From assembly GCF_013408665.1 (NCBI RefSeq), contig NZ_JACCCL010000001.1, positions 2,222,707 through 2,286,706 on the forward strand: a DNA stretch of 64,000 nt, given 5' to 3'. Every line of letters starts with the position of its first letter. The first letter of the stretch is position 1. Under the pieces are notes generated by a model that saw only the letters and a list, made by a program, of their open reading frames with translations, made no database searches and was not told the origin of the DNA. Both the position numbers and the translations under genes were made by a program. This document shows, one piece after another, positions 44,796 through 54,538 of this stretch. The DNA comes from Sporosarcina sp. JAI121 (GTDB lineage Bacteria > Bacillota > Bacilli > Bacillales_A > Planococcaceae).

Positions 44796-45509
44796 TTAGT
44801 TACCTTTTTCAGCACACTCGCTAATAAAACGTTCAAAAATCTGTAAAGAGACTGCGTCGCCATTTGTCGACAATAATTCAGGATGCCATTGGACGCCGAG
44901 TACGAACTGCTCACCTGTACCTTCAATTGCCTCTACAATTCCATCGCTTGCTACACCGGTGACGTTGAAAACTGGTGGCACATCTTTCAGCGACTGATGA
45001 TGATACGAATTGACCACAATCCGTTCACTCCCCGCCATTGATTCGAGTAAACTTCCTTTTTCCACTTGAACATAATGGGATGAATGCGTATTGGGGGCCT
45101 TTTGTATATGTTGGAGAATCGGCCCCTCTTTTTGATTATGAAAATCTTGATACAACGTCCCACCTGCTGCTACGTTCAGTATCTGAAGCCCTCTGCAAAT
45201 ACCTAGAATCGGTTTGCTCGTTTTCAGCATTTGACGCGCAAGTTCAAGCTCGCTCGAATCCCTGCTTGGCGAAACTTCTCCGAGATATGAATGCGGTTCT
45301 TCATTAAACAACATTGGATTAATATCATTTCCCCCTGATAAGAGGAGACCGTCAAGTAGCCCAATCAATTGATCCACGTCTTTTTCTATCCCGACTGAAA
45401 TGATCATCGGCAACCCGCCCGCCCGAATAACAGCACGGACATATTCGCCATTAAGGAAGTGCTTATCGCTTATCTCCACATCTGCCGTAATTCCGATAAC
45501 CGGTTTCAT
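44796..45509 (-). CDS. class I glutamine amidotransferase-like hydrolase (peptidase C26, PuuD-like)
   Basis: About 237 residues: IGITADVEISDKHFLNGEYVRAV at the N-terminus, LLLSGGNDINPMLF, catalytic Cys in PILGICRGLQILNVAAGG and His/Glu in GVQWHPELLS. Family hydrolyses gamma-glutamyl amide bonds, for instance gamma-glutamyl-GABA. No putrescine genes are adjacent, so the substrate is open. ATG at 45509 lies seven bases behind GGGGGA. Confidence 0.9.
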   Translation of the reverse strand: MKPVIGITADVEISDKHFLNGEYVRAVIRAGGLPMIISVGIEKDVDQLIGLLDGLLLSGGNDINPMLFNEEPHSYLGEVSPSRDSSELELARQMLKTSKPILGICRGLQILNVAAGGTLYQDFHNQKEGPILQHIQKAPNTHSSHYVQVEKGSLLESMAGSERIVVNSYHHQSLKDVPPVFNVTGVASDGIVEAIEGTGEQFVLGVQWHPELLSTNGDAVSLQIFERFISECAEKGN

Positions 45510-45613
45510 CAACAAGTCCCCCTTATCAACTTACAACATTATTTATTTGCACGTATAGTTGATATACGCCTCCACTCTGGCTGGCGTTATAGTTCATCGC
45601 ATTGCCCCTATAC

Positions 45614-45931
45614 TCAAGCAGATAAACTGTTTATGAATTCTTCGATCTCCGCCTGTGTTTTGCGGTCCTTGCTTACAAAACGGCCCACTTCCACTCCGCT
45701 ATGGAACGCTATAAAACTAGGAATCCCAAAAATATCAAGATCTCCACACAGGTCGATAAACTCGTCCCGATCTACATAGTAGAAATGATATTCAGGATAA
45801 TCAGCTTCGATTCCAGGTAATATCGGTTCAATTACTCGGCAGTCAGGACACCAATCTGCGGAGAACATAAAAATTGTACGTTCCTCATTTTTCAACTTCT
45901 CGAATTGTTCCATTGATTGTAGTTTTTCCAT
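45614..45931 (-). CDS. thioredoxin-family protein (YtpP-like)
   Basis: About 105 residues with a thioredoxin fold: FMFSADWCPDCRVIEPILPGIE carries a WCPDC active site, and IFGIPSFIAFHSG supplies the cis-proline. Typical of small bacillithiol- or thioredoxin-linked reductases of YtpP type. AGGAGTG precedes the ATG at 45931. Single gene. Confidence 0.88.
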   Translation of the reverse strand: MEKLQSMEQFEKLKNEERTIFMFSADWCPDCRVIEPILPGIEADYPEYHFYYVDRDEFIDLCGDLDIFGIPSFIAFHSGVEVGRFVSKDRKTQAEIEEFINSLSA

Positions 45932-46117
45932 TTGAATCACTCCTGTTTATAGTTAATTAACACGACCTCATTATATCACTGAGAGAACCACTATTTCATT
46001 TTTTCAGTCAATTGTTCATCTGATAAATACGATATTAGCTGCGACTTGAAATGTTCCTGTCAGCAAGTCAATTTGGATAATGTTCTAAATTCCACACTGC
46101 CGATTATATCAGATACT

Positions 46118-46912
46118 TTATTTAAAACTCCACATGCACCATTTTCCTATATCGACAAAACCGATTCGTTTGTAGATGGAGCCGGCAGCTTGATTATCAT
46201 AGAATAAGCAGAGCATCTTTCCTTCATCAAGCAATTCTGAACAAAGGGATGACAGGCATAATGAAGCTAGCCCCTTTTTTTCGTTTCCAGGCAATGTTCC
46301 AACACCGACAATCATTGCGGATTGGCTATTTTCAGCTGTGCTCGATGCAGAGCTTATAATCCGTCCCTCTTCTTCAATGAAATATGTACGTGCAGATCCA
46401 TTGCTCAGTGTTTCACGTTTATTTTCGACACTAAATGTGCTTGCTGCAAATTCCGGGATTCCGTACATCTGATCAATAATACGACCCGCGTCATCAGGAA
46501 TCGCTTTCTTCACTTCCATGTGAAGCGGTACTTCTTGCAAGTCGTTCGCTTGTTCACACTTGGCATAAAAAAGCACGCGCGGATTTGATGGTTTCACAGT
46601 CAAATGAGGCTCCAACTTACGAACGATATGTTCAATCCCAGAAATGAATTCATACTCTTCGTCAAGATTGATTATTTCCGCAAAACCTTGTGCATCATAT
46701 TCCCCCGGAGCATACACGATGAAATTGCCTGCATATTTCAACAAAACACCTTGCATTTCACCATCAGCTGTTACGTCCCCCCATAATTTCTGAATTGGAT
46801 TGTCAAACCCATACGCTTCTATATCCCCAATAATAAACAGGTTCTCAGCTGGTTTATGGGAGATAAAATTCATAGTGAGATACCTATCATCTTCTGTAAG
46901 CATTCTAATCAT
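46118..46912 (-). CDS. GNAT-family N-acetyltransferase (two-domain)
   Basis: 264 residues: a degenerate N-terminal half (LTEDDRYLTMNFISHKPAENLFIIGDIEAYGFDNP) and a C-terminal GNAT domain with YFIEEEGRIISSAS, VGVGTLPGNEKKGLASLCLS and MLCLFYDNQAAGSIYKRIGF. FR47-like layout. AAAAGGGGTG precedes the ATG. Substrate unknown. Confidence 0.82.
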   Translation of the reverse strand: MIRMLTEDDRYLTMNFISHKPAENLFIIGDIEAYGFDNPIQKLWGDVTADGEMQGVLLKYAGNFIVYAPGEYDAQGFAEIINLDEEYEFISGIEHIVRKLEPHLTVKPSNPRVLFYAKCEQANDLQEVPLHMEVKKAIPDDAGRIIDQMYGIPEFAASTFSVENKRETLSNGSARTYFIEEEGRIISSASSTAENSQSAMIVGVGTLPGNEKKGLASLCLSSLCSELLDEGKMLCLFYDNQAAGSIYKRIGFVDIGKWCMWSFK

Positions 46913-46975
46913 GTTAAAACACCCCTTTTCACTTTAAAGATAATTTTACCGATAATTCACTTTTTCCACAACATG

Positions 46976-47012
46976 AAAAGGGCTCTGCCATTTTATTGAC
47001 AGAACCCTTTTC
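46976..47012 (-). terminator. terminator of the DUF3231 gene
   Basis: AAAAGGGCTCTG paired with CAGAACCCTTTT; T run on the minus strand. Confidence 0.85.
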
Positions 47013-47021
47013 AATTCTTTT

Positions 47022-47531
47022 TTATTGGCTGGGGGAGTTTTTATGAAGTGGTGGAGGAATGATCCATCCTTTTTCTTTGTTCAAATTCAACATTTTAAAA
47101 CCGAATAGCATTCTATCCGCATGGAATTTACTGAACATCATTGCGATGTCTTCCCGCAGACATTGTCCCATCACTTCACTGCATGACACAAGACCTTGTC
47201 CGACATTAATCGAAACGGCTCCGCTGATTTCAGGATCGGTAAATCTTGCACCGACAGGTATGTCTTCCGCCTTCGCTTTAGGCCGTTCTGGCAATGATGG
47301 CGGCAATGCGATCCCATTTTCTTTCAAGACCTTTTCAAGCATTTTGTTTTCAGAACGCATCATTTTTACTGCCTCTTCTAAAAGTTCGATGAGATCATTG
47401 TCACCCGCATGATTGACAAATGCCTCGTAACCACTGATTAACCCGTTATTCGCGCCGACAAATGCCCATGACCCAAGTACTTCTCCGTAATGCAACGGTT
47501 CATCTTTTGGATTACCACTTAAAATGCCCAA
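47022..47531 (-). CDS. DUF3231-like ferritin-type helical protein
   Basis: 169 residues from the TTG at 47531 (AAGGAGAG just upstream): MGILSGNPKDEPLHYGEVLG start, then helices AVKMMRSENKMLEKVLKENG, ARFTDPEISGAVSINVGQGLVSCSEVMG and MMFSKFHADRMLFGFKMLNL. Layout is that of DUF3231, related to CotF-like proteins, often spore-associated. The longer frame to 47687 adds residues unlike the family. Function unknown. Confidence 0.78.
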   Translation of the reverse strand: MGILSGNPKDEPLHYGEVLGSWAFVGANNGLISGYEAFVNHAGDNDLIELLEEAVKMMRSENKMLEKVLKENGIALPPSLPERPKAKAEDIPVGARFTDPEISGAVSINVGQGLVSCSEVMGQCLREDIAMMFSKFHADRMLFGFKMLNLNKEKGWIIPPPLHKNSPSQ

Positions 47532-47746
47532 ATTATCTCTCCTTTTCTCTCCACTTGTGTAATGGAATTCACTCTTATTATGTGATAGGAAAGTATTTAT
47601 ATACATTATTTTTTTAAATTCAACATTGTAAAGGTGACAGTCACCCGGACAATTTGAAACGATTCTGAATTGACTCGAAGGAAACACAGTTATGATTTCT
47701 TCCGTTTAGGGAATTCTATATGAACGTATTACAAGGAGGTTTTTTT

Positions 47747-48733
47747 GTGCGTCATTGGATTCTTTTACCGATGTATGTTGTCGCTTTGTCTTTTCTATTT
47801 TATACAGTTGTTTTAGCAAAAGAAGAGCCCAAACAGGAAGACATTCTCAAAGAGCGAATGCGCCTATATTTACGCTTTGAAAACGTATCTGTCCCTTGGT
47901 ATCATTTAGCGGCCGTCGATCAGTTTGAACGCAATATCCAGCAAGTTCGAACGGATATTCCGAAGAAAGAAGGACCCATCGCCATTCATTTTTCGGAGGA
48001 TGATTGGACGGGGCCACTCAACCCCGATAAAAAGGATACCTCCCCCGAGTCGATTGCCTATTCTGATGGAAGTGGACTTGATGGCAATGAAGATGGTTTA
48101 GCCGATTCCAACAATGCAGAAGACGTCCTCTACACAATGGCCACTTATTTAAGCGGCTACGGGCAAACTGAAGAAGACTTCGAAATGGCTTTATTGGACT
48201 ACTACAAGCGCGAAGATACCGTTAAACAGATTATTACGATTGCGAAATTGTACGAGCACTTTGAAACCTTGGATTTGGATGAACATGCCTTTCCTGTTCC
48301 AACGAACTACAATTACAGTTACAGGGGAACCTGGGGTGCGAGCAGAGGATGGGGCGGCAGAAGGATTCACGAAGGGACCGACTTGTTTGCGGGTTATGGT
48401 ACTCCTGTCCGGGCCACATCATACGGGGTTATTGAAATAATGGGGTGGAATGAATTTGGAGGTTGGCGTGTCGGTATCCGCGATACGCATAATACGTACC
48501 ATTATTTTGCTCATTTAGCTTATTTCAATAAGGATATCAAAGAAGGCGACATCGTTGAACCAAGGACCATCATCGGTTCAGTGGGCAGCTCAGGTTATGG
48601 CAAAGAAGGGACATCAGGCCGATTTCCTCCCCATCTCCACTATGGCATGTATAAATATAATGGACGAACGGAATGGGCTTTTGATCCGTATCCTTCGCTT
48701 AGGATTTGGGAACGGCAAGATAAACAGAAGTGA
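47747..48733 (+). CDS. lytH: LytH-like M23 peptidase (L-Ala-D-Glu endopeptidase)
   Basis: About 328 residues: signal anchor (ILLPMYVVALSFLFYTVVLA), a linker domain, and an M23 domain with RRIHEGTDLFAGYGTPVRAT (HxxxD Zn ligands), DTHNTYHYFAHLAYF and FPPHLHYGMYK (HxH). Same length and plan as B. subtilis LytH (YunA), made in the mother cell late in sporulation to trim cortex side chains. GTG start at 47747 behind AAGGAGG; an ATG nine codons upstream is rejected. Confidence 0.88.
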   Translation: MRHWILLPMYVVALSFLFYTVVLAKEEPKQEDILKERMRLYLRFENVSVPWYHLAAVDQFERNIQQVRTDIPKKEGPIAIHFSEDDWTGPLNPDKKDTSPESIAYSDGSGLDGNEDGLADSNNAEDVLYTMATYLSGYGQTEEDFEMALLDYYKREDTVKQIITIAKLYEHFETLDLDEHAFPVPTNYNYSYRGTWGASRGWGGRRIHEGTDLFAGYGTPVRATSYGVIEIMGWNEFGGWRVGIRDTHNTYHYFAHLAYFNKDIKEGDIVEPRTIIGSVGSSGYGKEGTSGRFPPHLHYGMYKYNGRTEWAFDPYPSLRIWERQDKQK

Positions 48734-48742
48734 AAAAAATTG

Positions 48743-48777
48743 GAAAGCATCGGTTATCATACCGACGCTTTCTTTTT
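48743..48777 (+). terminator. terminator after the LytH-like gene
   Basis: AAAGCATCGGT with ACCGACGCTTT (one mismatch) and a T run. Confidence 0.8.
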
Positions 48778-48896
48778 GGGATTTGCTTCATCCTAAAAAC
48801 TTAACTTTTCCTAAAACCGGGCATTCAGTTCCATGTTACTTTACGTACATTCGCTTTCAAATTCAAGTATTAATGAAAAGGAAATGGTAATTGTTC

Positions 48897-49439
48897 TTAT
48901 AGGTCCTCTTTAATAATTGAGTACATATATAGATCATCGAATTTACCACAAGAAAATTCATAATGCCTCAGCAATCCATCCTTTCTAAACCCTTGCTTTT
49001 CAACTAGTTTTTGCGACAGGAGATTAGCAGGTTCAATTAAAGCCTCAATTCTTTCCAAATTGAAATGTTGATATCCATACTTAACAACACCCTCCAACGC
49101 TTCACTAGCTATCCCTTTTCCCCAGTAATCCTTGCTTAATTCATATCCAACTTCAGCCCGATAATGTTTAGATAGCATATTAAGAAAACCACAGCTTCCA
49201 ATAACCTTACCGGAACCTTTTAATGTTATTCCCCATCTAATTCCCGTGCCTTCTTCGTATATAGATTGATACCAACTAATCTCGTCCCATACGTCTTTTA
49301 CTGTTTGAAAAGGAAATAAGCCCATAGGTTTCACAACATCTTTATCGGACAGATAGGTAAACATGTCATTAGCATCCGCTGTCGTTACTTCTCTTAAAAT
49401 CAACCTTCTTGTCTCAATTACTGGAAATTCTTTTTCCAT
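48897..49439 (-). CDS. RimJ/RimL-type GNAT acetyltransferase
   Basis: 180 residues: VIETRRLILREVTTADANDMF opening, WGITLKGSGKVIGSCGF, YELSKDYWGKGIASEALEGVVKYGYQHFNLERIEALI, and NLLSQKLVEKQGFRKDGLLR. These are the RimJ/RimL class marks; such enzymes acetylate ribosomal proteins, antibiotics or other amines. Specific substrate unknown. Confidence 0.88.
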   Translation of the reverse strand: MEKEFPVIETRRLILREVTTADANDMFTYLSDKDVVKPMGLFPFQTVKDVWDEISWYQSIYEEGTGIRWGITLKGSGKVIGSCGFLNMLSKHYRAEVGYELSKDYWGKGIASEALEGVVKYGYQHFNLERIEALIEPANLLSQKLVEKQGFRKDGLLRHYEFSCGKFDDLYMYSIIKEDL

Positions 49440-49759
49440 TGAAATTTCCCCCTGGCAACTTTTTCATCGAATCAAACATAAAAACGACATTGAAATCCGT
49501 TATCTGGAATGATAAGTAGATAGTTTATGATCCCCTACCATATTCACGCCTATGATTCTCGCAAAATCTTTAGGGTCCATCTATATACACTTATACCCAC
49601 TTTATAGAGATGAACTATATAGATACCTTTCACAATGACTTTACACCAACAAAAACGGAACCTACCCGCTATTGCGAATAGGTCTATAATGTCCCATCCT
49701 ATTTAGTTGTTTTATTCCCTCGTAAGGAATCATAACCATTATGCCGGTGCATATATTAG
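49440..49759. other. intergenic region, nothing recognised
   Basis: About 320 bp between the acetyltransferase start and the end of the oligopeptidase gene. No gene or strong structure identified. Confidence 0.35.
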
Positions 49760-51805
49760 TTAAATTTCAATTTCCATTGTTTTAAACAAAAACGTATACA
49801 TATCCGTCTGTTCTTCGATGATTTTAACGGTCGGTTTGCCAAGTCCATGACCGGCATTCTTTTCTACCCGAAGGAGAATCGGATTGTCTCCTTGCTGGCC
49901 AGCCTGTAAGGTTGCAGCGTATTTCATTGCATGAAGCGGAACGACACGGTCATCCGTATCGGCTGTCGTCACGAGAGTCGGAGGATATTCGACACCTTTT
50001 ATGACATTATGAAGCGGCGAATAGTTATACATGAACTCGAAATGTTCCTTGCTTGTTTCAGCATTTCCATAATCGGTCACCCAATACCGACCCACTGTAA
50101 ATTTATGATAGCGCAGCATGTCAGTGACGGGAACGAGACAAAGTGCCGCCCCGAATAGATCAGGTCGCTGCGTGATGCATGTCGCAACAAGCAAACCGCC
50201 GTTACTTCCTCCCATGATGGCAATTTTTTTGCTGTTCGTATAGTTATGTTCAATCAACCATTCCGCGGCAGCGATGAAGTCGTCGAAAACATTTTGTTTT
50301 CGTTCTAATGTCCCCGCTTTGTACCATTCCTCTCCGAATTCCCCTCCACCGCGTAAATTTGCAACGACAAACACACCGCCAGCCTCGATCCACATACGTT
50401 GTGACGGAGAAAATGCTGGAGTCAAGCTGACATTGAACCCCCCGTAGCCGTACAAAAGAACTGGATTGTCTCCCGTCAACTCCAACCCTTTCCGGTGTGT
50501 CAAAAACATCGGGATACGCGTACCATCTTTGGATGGATAAAACACTTGGGTAGTCTCAAATCCTGTCGTTTCAACTAACTCCGATGTATTAAATACAGTA
50601 TCCAGTTCACTCTTCTCAAAATCATAGCGTGCAATGGTTGTCGGTACTAAATAGGAGGTATAGCCAATAAACATTGATGATTCTGTTTTCTTTCCGGACA
50701 CGCCAGATATCGAAATGAAATCCGGTAGGGACACTTCCTTTTGCAATTGCCCTTCCAAATCATAAATACGTAGTTTGTAATGGGCATTATGCAAATAGCA
50801 TACAACAAACTGATTGTTAATCACTTTTGCGAATGTCAGCACATCTTCCTGTTCAGGAATGATATCAATCCAATTTTCTTTTTTCGGCTTATCTAAATGA
50901 ACTCCAATTACTCTTTCCTTCGGGGCATCATAGTTTGTCGTGAAATAAAAGAGTTTCCCTTCATTGCCTATAAATAAATATTCGCCATCATCTTCTGCCA
51001 ATAATTGAACAAACCCCTCTTTCGATTGTTCATCCCGATAATAGATACGGCTTTTATTTTCCGTCCCTTTCCATACTGTTAAAACCAAATAACGATAGTC
51101 ATCAGAAAGCGTAGGATTAAAAGATAGCCCTTTATCAAGGGGGTCTTCATACACCAAAATATCCTCTTCTTGTTTTCTTCCAACCGTATGCCAATAAACG
51201 CGATTATAGTTACTTTCATCCTCTGGATCTACGGTTCCTGGTTCCGGGAATCGATTATAATAAAAACCGCTGCCTTCCTCATCCCACGCAATGCTGCTGA
51301 ATTTGCACCATTTAACTATGTCAGGCTCATCTTTTCCCGCATGTAAGTCGCGAATCCGAATTTCCTGCCAGTCACTTCCATTTAGAGAAATTCCGTAAGC
51401 TAATTTGCTACCATCCTTTGTAAATGCAAGATTGGTTATCGCTGCCGTTCCTTCTTCATTTAATGTATTCGGGTCGATAATGACCTCAATTTCATCTGAC
51501 CCCAAATCCTTTGTCCGATAAAAAATGGCCTGGTTTTGCAGACCATTATTTTTATGAAAATAATAATAGTCCCCTTCTTTTTGCGGAACGGAGTATTTCG
51601 GGTAATTCCAGGACTTCGTTAATCTCTCTCTAACTTTTTCACGTTCCGGATACGTCGCTAAATAGTTTTGAGTCATATTATTTTGCTCGTCAACCCAATT
51701 CTTCACTTCTTCATCATCCGGATTTTCTAGCCAGCGATATGGGTCTGCAACATCTGTCCCGTGAAAGTTTTCAATAATCGTTACTGTCTTTGTCATATGG
51801 CTCAT
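49760..51805 (-). CDS. prolyl oligopeptidase (S9A)
   Basis: 681 residues. N-terminal MTKTVTIIENFHGTDVADPYRWLENPDDEEVKNWVDEQN and a beta-propeller, then the hydrolase domain: VLLYGYGGFNVSLTPAFSPS, nucleophile GGSNGGLLVATC, Asp in VTTADTDDRVVPLHAMKYAA, His in EKNAGHGLGKP. No signal peptide, so cytoplasmic cleavage of short proline peptides is expected. GGGGAGTG precedes the ATG. Confidence 0.95.
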   Translation of the reverse strand: MSHMTKTVTIIENFHGTDVADPYRWLENPDDEEVKNWVDEQNNMTQNYLATYPEREKVRERLTKSWNYPKYSVPQKEGDYYYFHKNNGLQNQAIFYRTKDLGSDEIEVIIDPNTLNEEGTAAITNLAFTKDGSKLAYGISLNGSDWQEIRIRDLHAGKDEPDIVKWCKFSSIAWDEEGSGFYYNRFPEPGTVDPEDESNYNRVYWHTVGRKQEEDILVYEDPLDKGLSFNPTLSDDYRYLVLTVWKGTENKSRIYYRDEQSKEGFVQLLAEDDGEYLFIGNEGKLFYFTTNYDAPKERVIGVHLDKPKKENWIDIIPEQEDVLTFAKVINNQFVVCYLHNAHYKLRIYDLEGQLQKEVSLPDFISISGVSGKKTESSMFIGYTSYLVPTTIARYDFEKSELDTVFNTSELVETTGFETTQVFYPSKDGTRIPMFLTHRKGLELTGDNPVLLYGYGGFNVSLTPAFSPSQRMWIEAGGVFVVANLRGGGEFGEEWYKAGTLERKQNVFDDFIAAAEWLIEHNYTNSKKIAIMGGSNGGLLVATCITQRPDLFGAALCLVPVTDMLRYHKFTVGRYWVTDYGNAETSKEHFEFMYNYSPLHNVIKGVEYPPTLVTTADTDDRVVPLHAMKYAATLQAGQQGDNPILLRVEKNAGHGLGKPTVKIIEEQTDMYTFLFKTMEIEI

Positions 51806-51875
51806 TTCACTCCCCTATTTACATCTATCGTCTATATTTTACCATATCGCAGAATTAGTTAAATGACTTTTCAGA

Positions 51876-51912
51876 ATAAAAAGCCGCAACCCTTTATAAA
51901 GGTTGCGGCTTT
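51876..51912 (-). terminator. terminator of the LLM oxidoreductase gene
   Basis: AAGCCGCAACC / GGTTGCGGCTT stem; T run on the minus strand. Confidence 0.9.
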
Positions 51913-51919
51913 CATATAT

Positions 51920-52936
51920 TCAGTCCATCATGTCTGCAACAATTTCATAGGAACGCAATCGATCTTCATGACTAAATACTTGCGTGTTGATAATTAATTC
52001 GTTCGCTTTTGTTTCTTGAATAAAACTTTCTAGTTTCTGTTTTACAGTTTCCGGACTGCCGACGATTGTAGTACGGGAATCAAGTGTTTGCATAATAGAT
52101 GCACGTTGTTGCGGTGACCAAAACTCATCGATATTGTCTACAGGCGGTTTTAATTGTGACGGCATGCCTGTTGTTATACCAAGGAATTGCAGTTGCTGTG
52201 AAGTTGCCAACCATTGCGCTTTCTCGTCCGTCTCCGCAGCGATGACGTTGATACCGAGCATTGCGTACGGTTCCTTAAGAAGTTTTGATGGTTTAAAACT
52301 TTGATGGTAAAGCTGCATTGCAGCCATTGTATAGGCCGGTGCAAAATGACTCGCAAATGAGAATGGTAAACCTTTCTGCGCTGCAAGCTGTGCACTGAAG
52401 CCGCTTGAACCAAGAAGCCAAATCGGAATATCGAGCCCTTCCCCTGGAAAGGCGCGAACGCGGGCTGATCTGTCTGGTTCAAAATAAGCTTGAAGCTCCG
52501 CCAACTGTTCCGGGAAATCATCCCCAGAGCTTTGCAAAATTCTGCGTAGCGCATAGGCTGTTGCCTGATCCGAACCGGGTGCACGGCCTAAACCTAAGTC
52601 GATTCTCCCAGGATAGATCGATTCGAGTGTACCAAACTGCTCGGCGATGACAAGCGGCGCGTGATTGGGTAACATAATCCCTCCCGAACCGACGCGGATT
52701 CGTTTTGTCGAGCCTGCAATATGCCCTATTAGTACAGACGTTGCCGAACTTCCAATGCCAGGCATGTTGTGATGTTCAGCCAACCAGTAGCGGTTAAATC
52801 CCAATCGCTCGACGTGTTGTGCCAATTCCGCACTATTTTTGAAGGATTGCCCCGCGTTGCTGCCTTCGTTTATTGGAGAAAGGTCCAGGACCGAAAGTGG
52901 AATCGAATTGAATTTTTTTATTTTATCAGCAGTCAA
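51920..52936 (-). CDS. luciferase-like (LLM) flavin-dependent oxidoreductase
   Basis: 338 residues: [93 protein letters not shown] and C-terminal [14 protein letters not shown]. This group (MsnO8/YwcH-like) is FMN- or F420-type; the reaction is unknown. TTG start at 52936 behind AAGGAGTGA. Confidence 0.9.
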   Translation of the reverse strand: MTADKIKKFNSIPLSVLDLSPINEGSNAGQSFKNSAELAQHVERLGFNRYWLAEHHNMPGIGSSATSVLIGHIAGSTKRIRVGSGGIMLPNHAPLVIAEQFGTLESIYPGRIDLGLGRAPGSDQATAYALRRILQSSGDDFPEQLAELQAYFEPDRSARVRAFPGEGLDIPIWLLGSSGFSAQLAAQKGLPFSFASHFAPAYTMAAMQLYHQSFKPSKLLKEPYAMLGINVIAAETDEKAQWLATSQQLQFLGITTGMPSQLKPPVDNIDEFWSPQQRASIMQTLDSRTTIVGSPETVKQKLESFIQETKANELIINTQVFSHEDRLRSYEIVADMMD

Positions 52937-53040
52937 ATCTGATCACTCCTTATTTTGTTCTTATAAGAAAGGATACAGTTCCCCCTTCGATTATTCTACC
53001 AATCGGACTCATAAAAACTTGATTACTGACAAAATGATGC

Positions 53041-53068
53041 TTGACTTTCACTTTTCATTTGTTATGAT
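53041..53068 (+). promoter_or_regulatory. promoter of the serine T-box operon
   Basis: TTGACT, 16 bp, TATGAT on the plus strand, starting the leader that carries the T-box. Confidence 0.7.
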
Positions 53069-53074
53069 TAGTTT

Positions 53075-53350
53075 TAATTCCATAACAAATCTAACTATTT
53101 TGATGGAGATACACTTTATCTACTGAAATCTCAAGAGAGCTGATGGATGGTGCGAATCAGTGATTTCTTTGTAAAGTAGCACTCTGGAATAGATAAGCCG
53201 AAACGTTTAGTAGGTTTATCCGTCACATGCGCGTTAAGCATGCTAACCAAGACTGTCCATCTATTTTGGCAGTAAAAAAGGGTGGTACCGCGTGAGTATT
53301 TCAGCTTTTCGCCCCTTACATTCATTTGTAAGGGGAGGAAGGCTTTTTTT
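53075..53350 (+). promoter_or_regulatory. T-box leader, serine-specific predicted
   Basis: Contains the T-box GGGTGGTACCGCG (53279-53291) and AGAGAGCTGATGGATGGTGC of stem I. The base of stem I is TTATCTA/TAGATAA; the 3' strand between distal stem GCAC and GGAA reads TCT (53183-53185), a serine codon, as likely specifier. A terminator of AGCTTTTCGCCCCTTAC paired with GTAAGGGGAGGAAGGCT follows (53303-53343, T run to 53350). Uncharged tRNA-Ser should release it. Confidence 0.92.
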
Positions 53351-53377
53351 ATTTTCAAAATTGAGAGGAGAATGAAG

Positions 53378-54538
53378 ATGTTACAAGATCAAATGCTACT
53401 ACGAATTCCGGGACCGAGCCCCATCCCGCCAAGTGTTCAACGGGCGATGAGTCAACCAATGATTGGCCACCGGGGACAAGAGACATCGAACATGCTTCGA
53501 ACTATCGCGCCCGGTCTGCAACGGATTTTCGGCACGACACAAGATGTTTTAATTTTAACAGGAAGCGGTACAGCTGGTTTGGAAGCTGCCGTTGTAAATA
53601 TTGTCAATCCTGGCGATGAAGTATTAGTCGTTGTAACAGGAGCATTCGGCGAGCGTTTCACAAAGATTTGTGATGCTTACAACATCAAGGTTCATAGCGT
53701 AGATGTCGAATGGGGACAAGCACTCGATCCTTTGGAGATTAAACGTTATGTACAAAATCATCCTGAAATCAAAGCTGTATTTTCTACATACTGCGAAACT
53801 TCAACCGGCATATTGAATCCTATCAAGGACTTGGCACACGTGATCCGTGAAGTGTCAGATGCCTTACTCATCGTAGATGGTGTTTCCTGTGTCGGCGGTG
53901 TGGAGACGAAAATGGATGACTGGGGAATCGACGTCTTAGTAACAGGTTCCCAAAAAGCATTCATGCTGCCAGCAGGACTGGCCTTTATCGCAGCAAGCGA
54001 ACGCGCTTGGAACATAATTGAGAACAATCCACAACCCCGCTATTATTTAGATTTAATAAGATATCGTGACAATTTGTTAAAAGATACTACCCCCTTCACA
54101 CCTGCATTATCTTTATTATTCGGTCTGGAACAAGTGCTTCAGCTCATTGAGAACGAAGGCGTCGAGCAAGTGAATGCACGTCATACATTGATGATGAATA
54201 TGACGCGCGCCGCATTCCAAGCATTAGGAATTCCTTTATTAACAAGTGACAGGGACGCCTCCCCTACTGTCACAGCGGTAAAACCGAAAGACTTCGATGC
54301 AGAAGCGTTTAGAAAAGTGATTAAACAAGAATTCGGTTTAATCGTAGCAGGTGGTCAACAGCATTTGAGCGGAAAAATATTCCGCATCGGCCATATGGGG
54401 TACTGTTCACCGGCAGATGTTCTTCAAACGATAAGTGCCATGGAAATCGGTTTACTCAAAATGGGCAAAGAAATTGAATTAGGTAAGGGCACTGCAGCTG
54501 CACAGCAAGTCTACTTAAATGAAGGAGTGTTGGTCTAA
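53378..54538 (+). CDS. class V aminotransferase (serine/alanine-glyoxylate type) in the serine operon
   Basis: 386 residues: LLRIPGPSPIPPSVQRAMSQPMIGHRG start, VLILTGSGTAGLEAAVVNIV, and PLP Lys in VTGSQKAFMLPAGLAF. Like AGXT-type enzymes, it is not SerC. It is directly followed by serA under a serine T-box, so it probably serves as the phosphoserine or serine transaminase (inference). ATG at 53378 is seven bases from GAGGAG; an ATG two codons earlier is too close. Confidence 0.88.
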   Translation: MLQDQMLLRIPGPSPIPPSVQRAMSQPMIGHRGQETSNMLRTIAPGLQRIFGTTQDVLILTGSGTAGLEAAVVNIVNPGDEVLVVVTGAFGERFTKICDAYNIKVHSVDVEWGQALDPLEIKRYVQNHPEIKAVFSTYCETSTGILNPIKDLAHVIREVSDALLIVDGVSCVGGVETKMDDWGIDVLVTGSQKAFMLPAGLAFIAASERAWNIIENNPQPRYYLDLIRYRDNLLKDTTPFTPALSLLFGLEQVLQLIENEGVEQVNARHTLMMNMTRAAFQALGIPLLTSDRDASPTVTAVKPKDFDAEAFRKVIKQEFGLIVAGGQQHLSGKIFRIGHMGYCSPADVLQTISAMEIGLLKMGKEIELGKGTAAAQQVYLNEGVLV